DNA of 13,247 nt, taken from assembly GCA_964558875.1 (NCBI GenBank), contig CAZLGM010000085.1, forward strand, positions 1 to 13,247, given 5' to 3'. Position 1 is the first letter of the stretch. Each line of letters begins with the position of its first letter. Positions 7,277 to 13,247 of the stretch are shown piece after piece. Source of the stretch: CAZLGM01 sp964558875. GTDB lineage: Bacteria; Desulfobacterota; Desulfobulbia; Desulfobulbales; Desulfocapsaceae. The notes under the pieces are model-generated. The model worked only from the letters and a program-made list of their open reading frames with translations, ran no database searches and was not told the origin of the DNA. Both the position numbers and the translations under genes were made by a program.

Positions 7277-7378
7277 ATTACAGCCCTTTTGTCCTTTTTG
7301 GGAAAACATGCCGCCAGGGACTTATTTGAAAAGACTATCTTTTACCGGCTGATTTATCTGTTCACGTTCAGGCAACTG

Positions 7379-7999
7379 CTATTTTTTTGTCTCGCCAGCC
7401 AGTTCTTTATTCATCTTCTCCAATTCTTTGACCAATCCCGGGAACTTATCGCGTTTGAGAACCGACTTGAACTGCTGCCGGTAGTTCTTGATGAGGCTCA
7501 CACCGTCGATATTGATATCATAAACCATCCAGCTCGATTTACTGTTTAAAAGAATATAATGAAGCGGAATCTTTTCACCGTTATTCTCAATAGTGGTTGA
7601 GACCAGAGCCTTGTTCTTTTTTATTTTTTCCCCTGTATAATCAATCTGTTGACCTGAATAGGACTCCAGTTTGCCGATATATACGTTTTCGAGCAACTCT
7701 GTCATAAGAGAGGTGAAATGGTCCCGATCATTATTGCTGATTTCCTGCCATGTAGTTTTTCCCAACACTCTCCTCGACATTTCCTGGAAATCAAATCGCG
7801 TCTTGATAATCGACATGATTTTGGCTCTGCGCTCGGTTTTGTGACTATCACCTTTCAAGCTGGTATCGGATAACACTTCAAGAATCCTGTCCAGCGTCGG
7901 CCTGACCTGATCTGTCGGGCCGGCCAGCACGAATGGCGGATACACAAATATCCCGCAAACAAACACTGAGATCACAAATGCGCACAAGCTCCTTCTCAT
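7379..7999 (-). CDS. mlaC: MlaC-family periplasmic phospholipid-binding protein
   Basis: 206 residues, close to the usual MlaC length of about 200-210. Residues 1-26 form a Sec signal peptide (MRRS, hydrophobic core, VLA before Gly27). The mature part shows the family pattern: an amphipathic start (VRPTLDRILEVL), KIMSIIKTRFDFQEMSRRVLG, the FTSLMTELLENVYIGKLESY segment, and a beta-rich half ending in MVYDINIDGVSLIKNYRQQF. The VYDI.I.GVSL..NYR block is diagnostic. MlaC shuttles phospholipid across the periplasm between MlaA and MlaFEDB. The start at 7999 has GAGGA upstream and gives a proper signal peptide; a longer reading to 8038 does not. mlaD, mlaE and mlaF are not in the window. Confidence 0.9.
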   Translation of the reverse strand: MRRSLCAFVISVFVCGIFVYPPFVLAGPTDQVRPTLDRILEVLSDTSLKGDSHKTERRAKIMSIIKTRFDFQEMSRRVLGKTTWQEISNNDRDHFTSLMTELLENVYIGKLESYSGQQIDYTGEKIKKNKALVSTTIENNGEKIPLHYILLNSKSSWMVYDINIDGVSLIKNYRQQFKSVLKRDKFPGLVKELEKMNKELAGETKK

Positions 8000-8026
8000 T
8001 TTTTCCTCCTCGATAGAGACAAACCA

Positions 8027-8187
8027 AGGGTCTGTCATGAAATAACTGTAACATCTTGCTTGTCCTTTTGCCCATTTCCTGCATGGCTAAAGAAGCCACA
8101 TAGCCCCACTATGCAACTTCTTTAGCCATGCAGGAAATGAACAAAATTTCGTCGCAATATTATTACACTAATTTCATGACAGACCCT
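8027..8187 (-). repeat. 161-bp palindromic element between mlaA and mlaC (hairpin repeat copy 1)
   Basis: This is a nested inverted repeat. The outer arms, 8027-8043 and 8171-8187, are perfect over 17 bases (ATTTCATGACAGACCCT on the right). The inner arms, 8073-8095 and 8117-8139, are perfect over 23 bases and extend to 30 pairs when minus-strand G-U pairs are allowed. The part between outer and inner arms pairs imperfectly. At the tip, CATAG and CTATG close a 5-base loop on the minus strand. The right end covers the mlaA stop codon, and the left end is 28 bases from the mlaC start. There is no U tract for termination. Confidence 0.85.
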
Positions 8188-8977
8188 AAAAATCAACAGG
8201 GGCGGAATCCTTGGATGACTGTTGTTTTATCTTTGTCCGCCTGTAATCATAATAACCCTGTCTGATGGCAATATACGGGTCGAGTGAATATTTCTTAACA
8301 TCATCATAGGCATCGGGGTTAAGCGATACATCATTGAGTCTGTCGGTGGTGTAGTAAAGAAGCTCCTCTGTGAATTGATCGCTCAGGTAGGGAACCGGAT
8401 GGGAGTATGTGTCGACAAGATAGCCAATGGTGTCCCTGGCATTTGACGGTCCAATTATCGGCCAGTAAAGGTAAAATCCTTCTCCGACGCCAAATCGCCC
8501 AAGGGTCTGGCCAAAATCAGCCGGTCGCTCCACTAAGTTGAATTCACTGGTAGCCGGGTCGCCGAATCCGAATATGCCCAGAGTAGAATTAATGAAAAAT
8601 CTGGATACGACAATCCCGGCATCCTCAAAATCCCCCTGCAGCAGATTATTCAACAACTTAACCGGCATGGTCAGGTTATCAAAAAAGTTGCCCAGGCAGT
8701 CCCTTATTTCAACTGGCAATAGAAAAGAATAGACACTGTTGGCCGGTTTTATGACCCAGTAGTACAGGGTGTCATTGACCTCGAAGAAAAACCTGTTCAT
8801 CGGTTCAAGCGGATCATATATATCTTCCTCGCTTTGGGCTTCATCTTCTAGAAATTCATCGTCAAGCAGGTCGTCAACGGCTGATTCCTGAGCTGCCAAC
8901 GCCAAGTCGATCCCTGAAATGGGTGAGAAAAAAACAAGCAGCAGCAAAAGAGGGAGAATTCTAGTTTTGTTCACCAT
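8186..8977 (-). CDS. mlaA: MlaA/VacJ-family outer-membrane lipid-asymmetry protein
   Basis: 263 residues. After an N-terminal hydrophobic signal (about 5-28) and a very acidic stretch (31-58), the VacJ domain starts at DPLEPMNR (55-62) and includes GVGEGFYLYWPIIGPSNARD (163-182), the family hallmark. MlaA takes mislocalised phospholipid from the outer leaflet of the outer membrane and hands it to MlaC, encoded next. Unlike E. coli MlaA, there is no lipobox: the signal ends LALAAQES and the only cysteine is Cys94. It is therefore probably cleaved by signal peptidase I or held by the domain itself. The ATG at 8977 has a weak, distant AGG site. Confidence 0.92.
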   Translation of the reverse strand: MVNKTRILPLLLLLVFFSPISGIDLALAAQESAVDDLLDDEFLEDEAQSEEDIYDPLEPMNRFFFEVNDTLYYWVIKPANSVYSFLLPVEIRDCLGNFFDNLTMPVKLLNNLLQGDFEDAGIVVSRFFINSTLGIFGFGDPATSEFNLVERPADFGQTLGRFGVGEGFYLYWPIIGPSNARDTIGYLVDTYSHPVPYLSDQFTEELLYYTTDRLNDVSLNPDAYDDVKKYSLDPYIAIRQGYYDYRRTKIKQQSSKDSAPVDF

Positions 8978-9035
8978 GGAATATTTGACAGCCTGCTAGG
9001 GAAGAAGAAGGAAAAGAAAATCCATTTATCGTTTT

Positions 9036-9050
9036 CCTGTTGACAACAGG
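9036..9050. promoter_or_regulatory. Perfect dyad upstream of mlaA
   Basis: CCTGTT-GAC-AACAGG is a perfect 15-base dyad about 60 bases upstream of the mlaA start. On the minus strand its centre reads TTGTCA, like a -35 hexamer, although no good -10 is spaced from it. It shares the AACAGG half-site with the cluster at 6989-7029. It may be an operator; it is not followed by a T run, so it is not a terminator. Confidence 0.3.
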
Positions 9051-9154
9051 ACCACGCATTTATTGTGCAGTTGTTTACTGTTATCTATCATAAAAACCTC
9101 AGGAAAACAAAGAGAATTCATAAGAGCATAAAACAGCACACTTTAGTTTTTGCT

Positions 9155-10195
9155 TCAGTTCTTCCGTGGATCAAAGGTCTCCCGCAGGGCCTCTCCAATG
9201 AAGATGAGCAGGATCAGCATGCCGACAAGGACGAGAAATGTCGACAGCGACAACCACCAGGCATCGATATTGGCTTTTCCCTGGGAAAGAAGCTCACCCA
9301 GACTCGGTGTTGATGGAGGAACGCCAAGACCCAGGAAGTCAAGACTGGTTAGAGCCAGAATGGCAGCCGACATACGAAAAGGAAGGAAGGTAATCACCGG
9401 GGTCATGCCGTTTGGCAGGAGATGGCGATACATGATGGTGATATTGGTTACCCCTAATGCCCGTGCAGCCTTCACATATTCCATATTTCTTCCTTTTAAA
9501 AATTCAGCCCGGACGTAATCGGACAATCCCATCCAGCTGAACAGGGAAAGCAGGATGAGTAAGAGCAGGACACTGGGCTTGAAGATAGAGGCGAAAATAA
9601 TGAGCAGATATAACTCGGGCATTGAGCTCCAAATCTCAATAAACCGTTGAAAATAGAGATCCACCTTGCCGCCAAAAAATCCCTGCAGAGACCCGGCGAC
9701 AATGCCGGTCATCGTCCCGATCAAAGTCAGGAAGAAACCAAAAAAAACACTTAATCGAAAACCGTACAACAGTCGGGCGAACACATCCCGACCTCTGTCG
9801 TCGGTTCCCAGGATATTATCGGATGTGGGCGGTGACGGCACCGGCCCGTCTATCTCCATATTAATTGAATTAAAGCTGTGTTTGTTGAAGGGGAAATAGG
9901 CTTTGTTTCCGTTAGTGGTGATTATTTCCAGAATATATGGATCACGATAATCGGCCTCTGTTTCAAAATCGCCCCCAAACCGTGTTTCAGGATATTGGTT
10001 CCAGAGGGGAAAATAATAGTTGCCCTCATATTGAATAAGAAACGGTTTATCGTTACTGATCACCTCAGAAAACAGACTCAGCCCAATGAGCAGACTAAAT
10101 AGAATAAGGGAATAAAATCCCCGCCTGTTCCGCTTAAACCGCCGCCACCGCCGGTATCCAAGACTACTTTTATATGTACTCTTTCTTCTCAACAT
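9155..10195 (-). CDS. yejE: ABC transporter permease, YejE-like (peptide/microcin C type)
   Basis: 346 residues. A basic N-terminus (RRWRRFKRNRRG) leads to TM1 (about 27-45). Then comes the large periplasmic insert characteristic of YejE, with SNDKPFL, YYFPL, FGGDFETEADYRDPY and the GTDDRGRDVFAR motif (130-141) found in DppC/OppC-type permeases. TM segments follow at about 146-170, 193-223, 266-290 and 316-335. The cytoplasmic EAA loop that touches the ATPase is at about 230-261 (EYVKAARALGV). The protein ends EALRETFDPRKN, as YejE does. It pairs with YejB to import peptides. AAGG directly abuts the ATG, an unusually tight spacing, so the true start may differ slightly. Confidence 0.9.
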   Translation of the reverse strand: MLRRKSTYKSSLGYRRWRRFKRNRRGFYSLILFSLLIGLSLFSEVISNDKPFLIQYEGNYYFPLWNQYPETRFGGDFETEADYRDPYILEIITTNGNKAYFPFNKHSFNSINMEIDGPVPSPPTSDNILGTDDRGRDVFARLLYGFRLSVFFGFFLTLIGTMTGIVAGSLQGFFGGKVDLYFQRFIEIWSSMPELYLLIIFASIFKPSVLLLLILLSLFSWMGLSDYVRAEFLKGRNMEYVKAARALGVTNITIMYRHLLPNGMTPVITFLPFRMSAAILALTSLDFLGLGVPPSTPSLGELLSQGKANIDAWWLSLSTFLVLVGMLILLIFIGEALRETFDPRKN

Positions 10196-10239
10196 CCTTA
10201 CAGAAAAAATGATTTTTCTTCACTCCAAGTAATTACCCA

Positions 10240-10344
10240 GGAATCATCAGAGTGCTTTAGCTTTGTTCATCCAGTGCTTACCGCTATAGTTGGACCTATG
10301 CGGTAAGCACTGGATGGGCAAAGGTGAAGTGCTCTGGTGATTCC
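10240..10344 (+). repeat. 105-bp hairpin element between yejB and yejE (hairpin repeat copy 2)
   Basis: Two 44-base arms (10240-10283 and 10301-10344) surround a 17-base tip. Read as plus-strand RNA, 37 positions are Watson-Crick pairs, six are G-U, and one is G-G. The innermost 16 pairs are perfect. The tip adds TATAG/CTATG. The element fills most of the 155-base gap between the yejB stop, six bases beyond its right end, and the yejE start. It shares TTTGTTCAT, ATGGGCAAA and the tip motif with the 8027-8187 element, in opposite orientation. There is no terminator U tract. Confidence 0.85.
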
Positions 10345-10350
10345 CCACTT

Positions 10351-11403
10351 TCATTCCACAGATTCGAAGCTTATCCTTGGATCAACAAACACATAACTGA
10401 GATCAGACAACAACCGGGAAATAAGTCCTATAATCGTAAAAAAATAAAGAGTTCCCAGAACAACTGGGTAATCCCTGTTCAAAACGGACTGGTAGGCCAG
10501 AAGTCCCATACCGTCCAGGGAGAAAATGGTTTCGATCAACAGACTGCCGGTGAAGAACGAGGCAATGAAATAGCCTGGAAATCCGGTAATAATTGGAATA
10601 ATGGCATTGCGAAAGATGTGCTTATAGAGAACCTGCTTTTCAGACAAGCCTTTTGCCCGTGCTGTAATGACATACTGTTTCCGAATTTCCTCCAAAAACG
10701 AGTTTTTTGTCAGCATAGTCATTACCGCAAGGCTACCTACAGCACTGGCAATGATCGGCAGAGTCATATGCCAGAGATAATCGGTGATCTTTGCATACCA
10801 GCTCAACTCCGACCAGTTATCGGAAACCAGCCCACGAAGGGGAAAAATATTCCAGAAACTGCCGCCTCCAAACAGCACGATCAGGGCAATTCCCAGAACA
10901 AACCCGGGGATGGCATAACCGACTAGAATAGCGCTTGAAGAAATCATGTCAAAACGTGAGCCGTCTGAAACCGCCTTCTTAATACCTAAGGGGATGCAGA
11001 CACCGTAAACGATCAGAAAAGACCAGAGGCCCAGAGACATGGAAACGGGCATTCGAGACACAACCAGGTCCACTACACTCTTATGATAATAATAGGAGGT
11101 GCCGAAATCGAACATGGCATAATTCTTCATCATGGTGAAGAATCTCTCATGGGCCGGCTTATCAAAACCGTAGAGTTTTTTCAGCTTCTCGACTTTGTCC
11201 TGATCCAACCCGGAATCACCTCGATACATCGAAGAACTCACCGGTCCAATCTCGCCACCACCTTTGCCATGCCCTTCCAACTGGGCAATCATCCTTTCAA
11301 CCGGACCGCCGGGAACAAACTGAGTGACCACAAAGGTAATCAGCATCACACCGATCAGGGTCGGTATCATAAGAAGTATCCGTTTGATAATATAGAACAG
11401 CAT
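10351..11403 (-). CDS. yejB: ABC transporter permease, YejB-like (peptide/microcin C type)
   Basis: 350 residues. TM1 (about 8-29, FYIIKRILLMIPTLIGVML) is followed by PGGPVERMI and a periplasmic insert with SMYRGDSGLD and YGFDKPAHERFF, all features of YejB. TM segments lie at about 123-141, 155-178, 213-231, 270-292 and 314-333. The EAA loop (KQYVITARAKGLSEKQV, 242-258) is the contact for the ATPase. The C-terminus VDPRISFE is the usual DppB/YejB end. It works with YejE to bring peptides into the cytoplasm. It is the first gene of the minus-strand run. The periplasmic binding protein (yejA) and ATPase (yejF) that usually flank these permeases are not in the window. Confidence 0.9.
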   Translation of the reverse strand: MLFYIIKRILLMIPTLIGVMLITFVVTQFVPGGPVERMIAQLEGHGKGGGEIGPVSSSMYRGDSGLDQDKVEKLKKLYGFDKPAHERFFTMMKNYAMFDFGTSYYYHKSVVDLVVSRMPVSMSLGLWSFLIVYGVCIPLGIKKAVSDGSRFDMISSSAILVGYAIPGFVLGIALIVLFGGGSFWNIFPLRGLVSDNWSELSWYAKITDYLWHMTLPIIASAVGSLAVMTMLTKNSFLEEIRKQYVITARAKGLSEKQVLYKHIFRNAIIPIITGFPGYFIASFFTGSLLIETIFSLDGMGLLAYQSVLNRDYPVVLGTLYFFTIIGLISRLLSDLSYVFVDPRISFESVE

Positions 11404-11723
11404 CTTCTTGTGTTATTCCTATGAATTCAGGGTGTAATGCTCTTAATCTCCGGTCATTGCGCTCATACAGGACGGTGATTCTCTCACAAAAACAAAATGA
11501 AAAAATACAAGAGAAAAATCAAATTCCTCTTGTTTTTTCTTGTACTTTATGTCTTTTTGGAGACACATCTTACTGCAATTTGAAAATCGATCCAACGGTA
11601 ACAACCACCTGTTATTTACCAGGATGAGTATACGACCATGCGGAGGTATTCTCAACACTGTTTTGATTGAACCCTGAATCCGAACCACAGTTTTTAACAG
11701 GTAAGGACAGTTTGGTACAAGTA
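11404..11723. other. Divergent intergenic region between yejB and rnd
   Basis: About 320 bases separate the divergent starts of yejB and rnd, so promoters for both should lie here. I see no pair of hexamers good enough to name. The recognisable structure is a hairpin with T runs on both sides (11500-11538). A 17-codon ORF from ATG 11624 is too short to support. Confidence 0.5.
11500..11538. terminator. Bidirectional terminator-like hairpin between yejB and rnd
   Basis: ACAAGAG (11507-11513) and CTCTTGT (11527-11533) pair over seven bases. A T run follows on the plus strand (11533-11538). On the minus strand a T run also follows, one A after the stem. It could block stray transcription between the divergent genes or attenuate either leader. 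The stem is short and AT-rich with a 13-base loop, so strength is doubtful. Confidence 0.35.
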
Positions 11724-12833
11724 ATGAATGTTATTCTGACTGAAAAAGAAGAGTTACGGGCATTGGTCCGGCGTGCAATGGATGTTGACGCGGTCGGTAT
11801 CGACACTGAGTTTGTGTGGGAAAAAACCTATTATCCCCAACTTGGTCTCATTCAGATTTCCCTCTCCAATGAGGACTGTTATCTCATCGATCCGCTGGCC
11901 ATTGATGATCTGACATACTTTGGACAGCTATTAAGCGACACGAGTGTTGTAAAAATTTTCCATGATGCCCCCCAAGATCTGGCTATCTTATCAGCCGCTA
12001 CCGGATCCATTCCCAAAAACATCTTTGACACCAGAATCGGCGCTGGCTTCGCCGGTCTGCCTTCTACTCTGTCACTGGCCAATCTCGCCAAGGAGCTGCT
12101 TGATATCAAACTGACGAAAGGTCAGACACGGACCGACTGGCTGCGCAGACCTTTGAAGAAAAAACAGATTGAATACGGCCTTGATGACGTTCGTTATCTC
12201 CGGGCACTGCGGGTCTGCATTCTGGCAAGCTGCGTGAACAATACGGCAAAAAGCTGGATGCTTGAAGAGATGAAACTCCTGGGCAACCTGGAAGGATTCA
12301 ACGGTATCCAGGACAACAGGCGATATGAACGGGTAAAGGGAGTTAATGGATTAAATAGAAAATCACTCTCGGCACTGAGAGAACTGACAATCTGGCGAGA
12401 AAAGGAGGCCAGACGTCAAGATCGTCCCAGGGGGTATATTATCCAGGATAATATGCTGGTAGCCCTTGCCAGACATCTTCCTAAAACAGTAGAAGAGGCA
12501 ACGGTTAACGGCAGCCTTTCAGGAAAAAAAGCAGACCGGTACGGTTCAGCGCTCATTGATTGTATCGAAAAAGGCTGCAACATTTCCAAAGAGAATTATC
12601 CACCGCGCTGTAAATCGATTCAGCTGACGGAAAATGAAAAGGGCCAACTGAAAGATTTACAGAATATCATTACACTTGAATGTGATGTTAACGGTATAGA
12701 TCCTGCTCTTGTCGGTAACATGAAAGAACTCAAAACGTTGGTCAAGAACAACCGTAATCTTGATAACTGTCCGCAGTTAAGGTTGGCGACCGGCTGGCGA
12801 AGAGAATTGATTAAAACAGCTCTTTCCATTTAA
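11724..12833 (+). CDS. rnd: Ribonuclease D
   Basis: 369 residues from this start, near the E. coli RNase D length. The DEDDy exonuclease domain has IDTEF with Asp27 and Glu29, HDAPQDL with Asp85, and YGLDDVRYL with Tyr151 and Asp155, so all metal ligands are present. YYPQLGLIQ (36-44) and RTDWLRRPL (136-144) are also typical. An HRDC domain follows (about 211-285, ALRELTIWREKEARRQDRPRG), then a second helical region. The enzyme trims tRNA precursors 3' to 5'. The ATG at 11724 fits the family N-terminus. A TTG at 11712 has a better placed AAGGA (11703-11707) and is a real alternative; a TTG at 11667 is less likely. fabB-like follows after 31 bases. Confidence 0.93.
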   Translation: MNVILTEKEELRALVRRAMDVDAVGIDTEFVWEKTYYPQLGLIQISLSNEDCYLIDPLAIDDLTYFGQLLSDTSVVKIFHDAPQDLAILSAATGSIPKNIFDTRIGAGFAGLPSTLSLANLAKELLDIKLTKGQTRTDWLRRPLKKKQIEYGLDDVRYLRALRVCILASCVNNTAKSWMLEEMKLLGNLEGFNGIQDNRRYERVKGVNGLNRKSLSALRELTIWREKEARRQDRPRGYIIQDNMLVALARHLPKTVEEATVNGSLSGKKADRYGSALIDCIEKGCNISKENYPPRCKSIQLTENEKGQLKDLQNIITLECDVNGIDPALVGNMKELKTLVKNNRNLDNCPQLRLATGWRRELIKTALSI

Positions 12834-12864
12834 GTGAGTCATTTGACTTACCTCTTCTATCTCC

Positions 12865-13247
12865 ATGAGTACTCAAGGTCGAACACCCCACCAACTACCC
12901 AGAAAGGTAGTGATTACCGGGATGGGCATTATTTCATCCATCGGTTTAAACTGTGATGAGGTGACCGGGTCGCTCAAGGACGGCAAAAGCGGTGTTGTTT
13001 TTCTCGAAGAACGAAAAAAAATGGGCTTTCGCAGCGGCCTGAGTGGTGTGATCAGCGGATTCACTAATCACTACGGAATTGAGAGAAGATACCGAAAAAC
13101 ACTGCCCGAATACGGGCTATGGGCCTGGGAAGCTATCAGCCAGTCCCTTGAACAGGCCGGCATAGAAGCTGGTGAACTTGCTGAAGATCAATGGACAGGA
13201 CTTATTTTCGGCAACGACTCATCGGTAGTCTCCGGTGTCGAACAATG
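12865..13247 (+). CDS. fabB: Beta-ketoacyl-ACP synthase, FabB-like, 5' part (cut by window edge)
   Basis: 127 codons are present. After a short extension (MSTQGRTPHQLPR) comes VVITGMGIISSIGLN, then SLKDGKSGVVF, KMGFRSGLSGVI and WTGLIFGND. These line up with the N-terminus of KAS I (FabB), including the MRSxxxG stretch that separates FabB from FabF. The active-site Cys and two His lie beyond the edge. FabB elongates fatty acids and, in the FabA/FabB pathway, extends the cis-3-decenoyl intermediate to unsaturated chains. No Shine-Dalgarno is visible before the ATG, which lies 31 bases after the rnd stop, so coupling or a leader start is possible. A FabF-type identity cannot be fully excluded. 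Confidence 0.85.
   Translation, partial: MSTQGRTPHQLPRKVVITGMGIISSIGLNCDEVTGSLKDGKSGVVFLEERKKMGFRSGLSGVISGFTNHYGIERRYRKTLPEYGLWAWEAISQSLEQAGIEAGELAEDQWTGLIFGNDSSVVSGVEQ

Larger units (their letters stand above)
6872..7378. other. Long gap between rpmF and mlaC
   Basis: This 507-base stretch has no confident gene. It holds a CAGGTG/CACCTG inverted-repeat cluster (6989-7029), a TATAAG-like -10 hexamer on the minus strand (6970-6975), and one small minus-strand ORF (7076-7276) of uncertain reality. No convincing intrinsic terminator follows mlaC. The 5' leader and promoter of the rpmF-fab operon must lie in this interval if the operon is not read through from mlaC. Confidence 0.6.

Noticed and set aside
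7157..7549. 130-residue plus-strand ORF across the mlaC end
   Set aside because: Antisense to mlaC over much of its length, with no family features and no ribosome binding site.
9041..9062. Plus-strand TTGACA with a TATTGT-like -10
   Set aside because: Spacing of 15 bases is short and there is no plus-strand gene downstream.
8027..10344. The two hairpin elements considered as a CRISPR array or integron attC sites
   Set aside because: Only two copies about 2 kb apart in opposite orientation, no regular spacers, no integrase or cassette layout, and stems are far more perfectly paired than attC sites.
11624..11677. Possible leader peptide ORF ahead of rnd (MSIRPCGGILNTVLIEP)
   Set aside because: Too short, no run of regulatory codons and no paired antiterminator structure seen.

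Overview
The window looks like chromosomal DNA of an anaerobic, diderm bacterium, most likely a member of the Desulfobacterota (sulfate-reducer or syntroph relatives). This rests on inference: moderate GC, an electron-transfer flavoprotein with an N-terminal 2[4Fe-4S] ferredoxin domain, outer-membrane lipid-transport genes (mlaA, mlaC) and the gene order of the fatty-acid cluster. No rRNA, tRNA, CRISPR array, insertion sequence or phage gene was seen.

Layout. Everything from 1 to 11403 is on the minus strand; 11724 to the end is on the plus strand. Read in the direction of transcription, the minus-strand genes are yejB and yejE (ABC permeases), mlaA and mlaC (phospholipid trafficking), possibly one small ORF, and then a long lipid operon: rpmF, plsX, fabH, an acyl-CoA dehydrogenase, etfB, etfA (with ferredoxin domain), fabG, acpP and the first codons of fabF. 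Divergently placed are rnd (RNase D) and the 5' part of a fabB-like ketoacyl synthase, which runs off the right edge.

How it works together. PlsX links acyl-ACP to membrane phospholipid synthesis, FabH starts chains, FabG reduces the keto group, AcpP carries the chain and FabF/FabB elongate. The striking point is that the slot between fabH and fabG, often held by fabD, is filled by a complete acyl-CoA dehydrogenase/ETF module with its own ferredoxin clusters, tightly arranged with the fatty-acid genes (etfA and fabG overlap by 4 bases). No enoyl reductase is seen. This suggests, without proving it, that the flavoprotein module acts in lipid synthesis: as an enoyl reductase, as an anaerobic desaturating enzyme, or as a source of saturated acyl-CoA primers for FabH.

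The other unusual structure is a pair of long palindromic elements, one between mlaA and mlaC (8027-8187) and one between yejB and yejE (10240-10344). They have different stem sequences but share flanking motifs, a tip motif and G-U wobble positions when read in one orientation, so they look like two members of one family of hairpin repeats.
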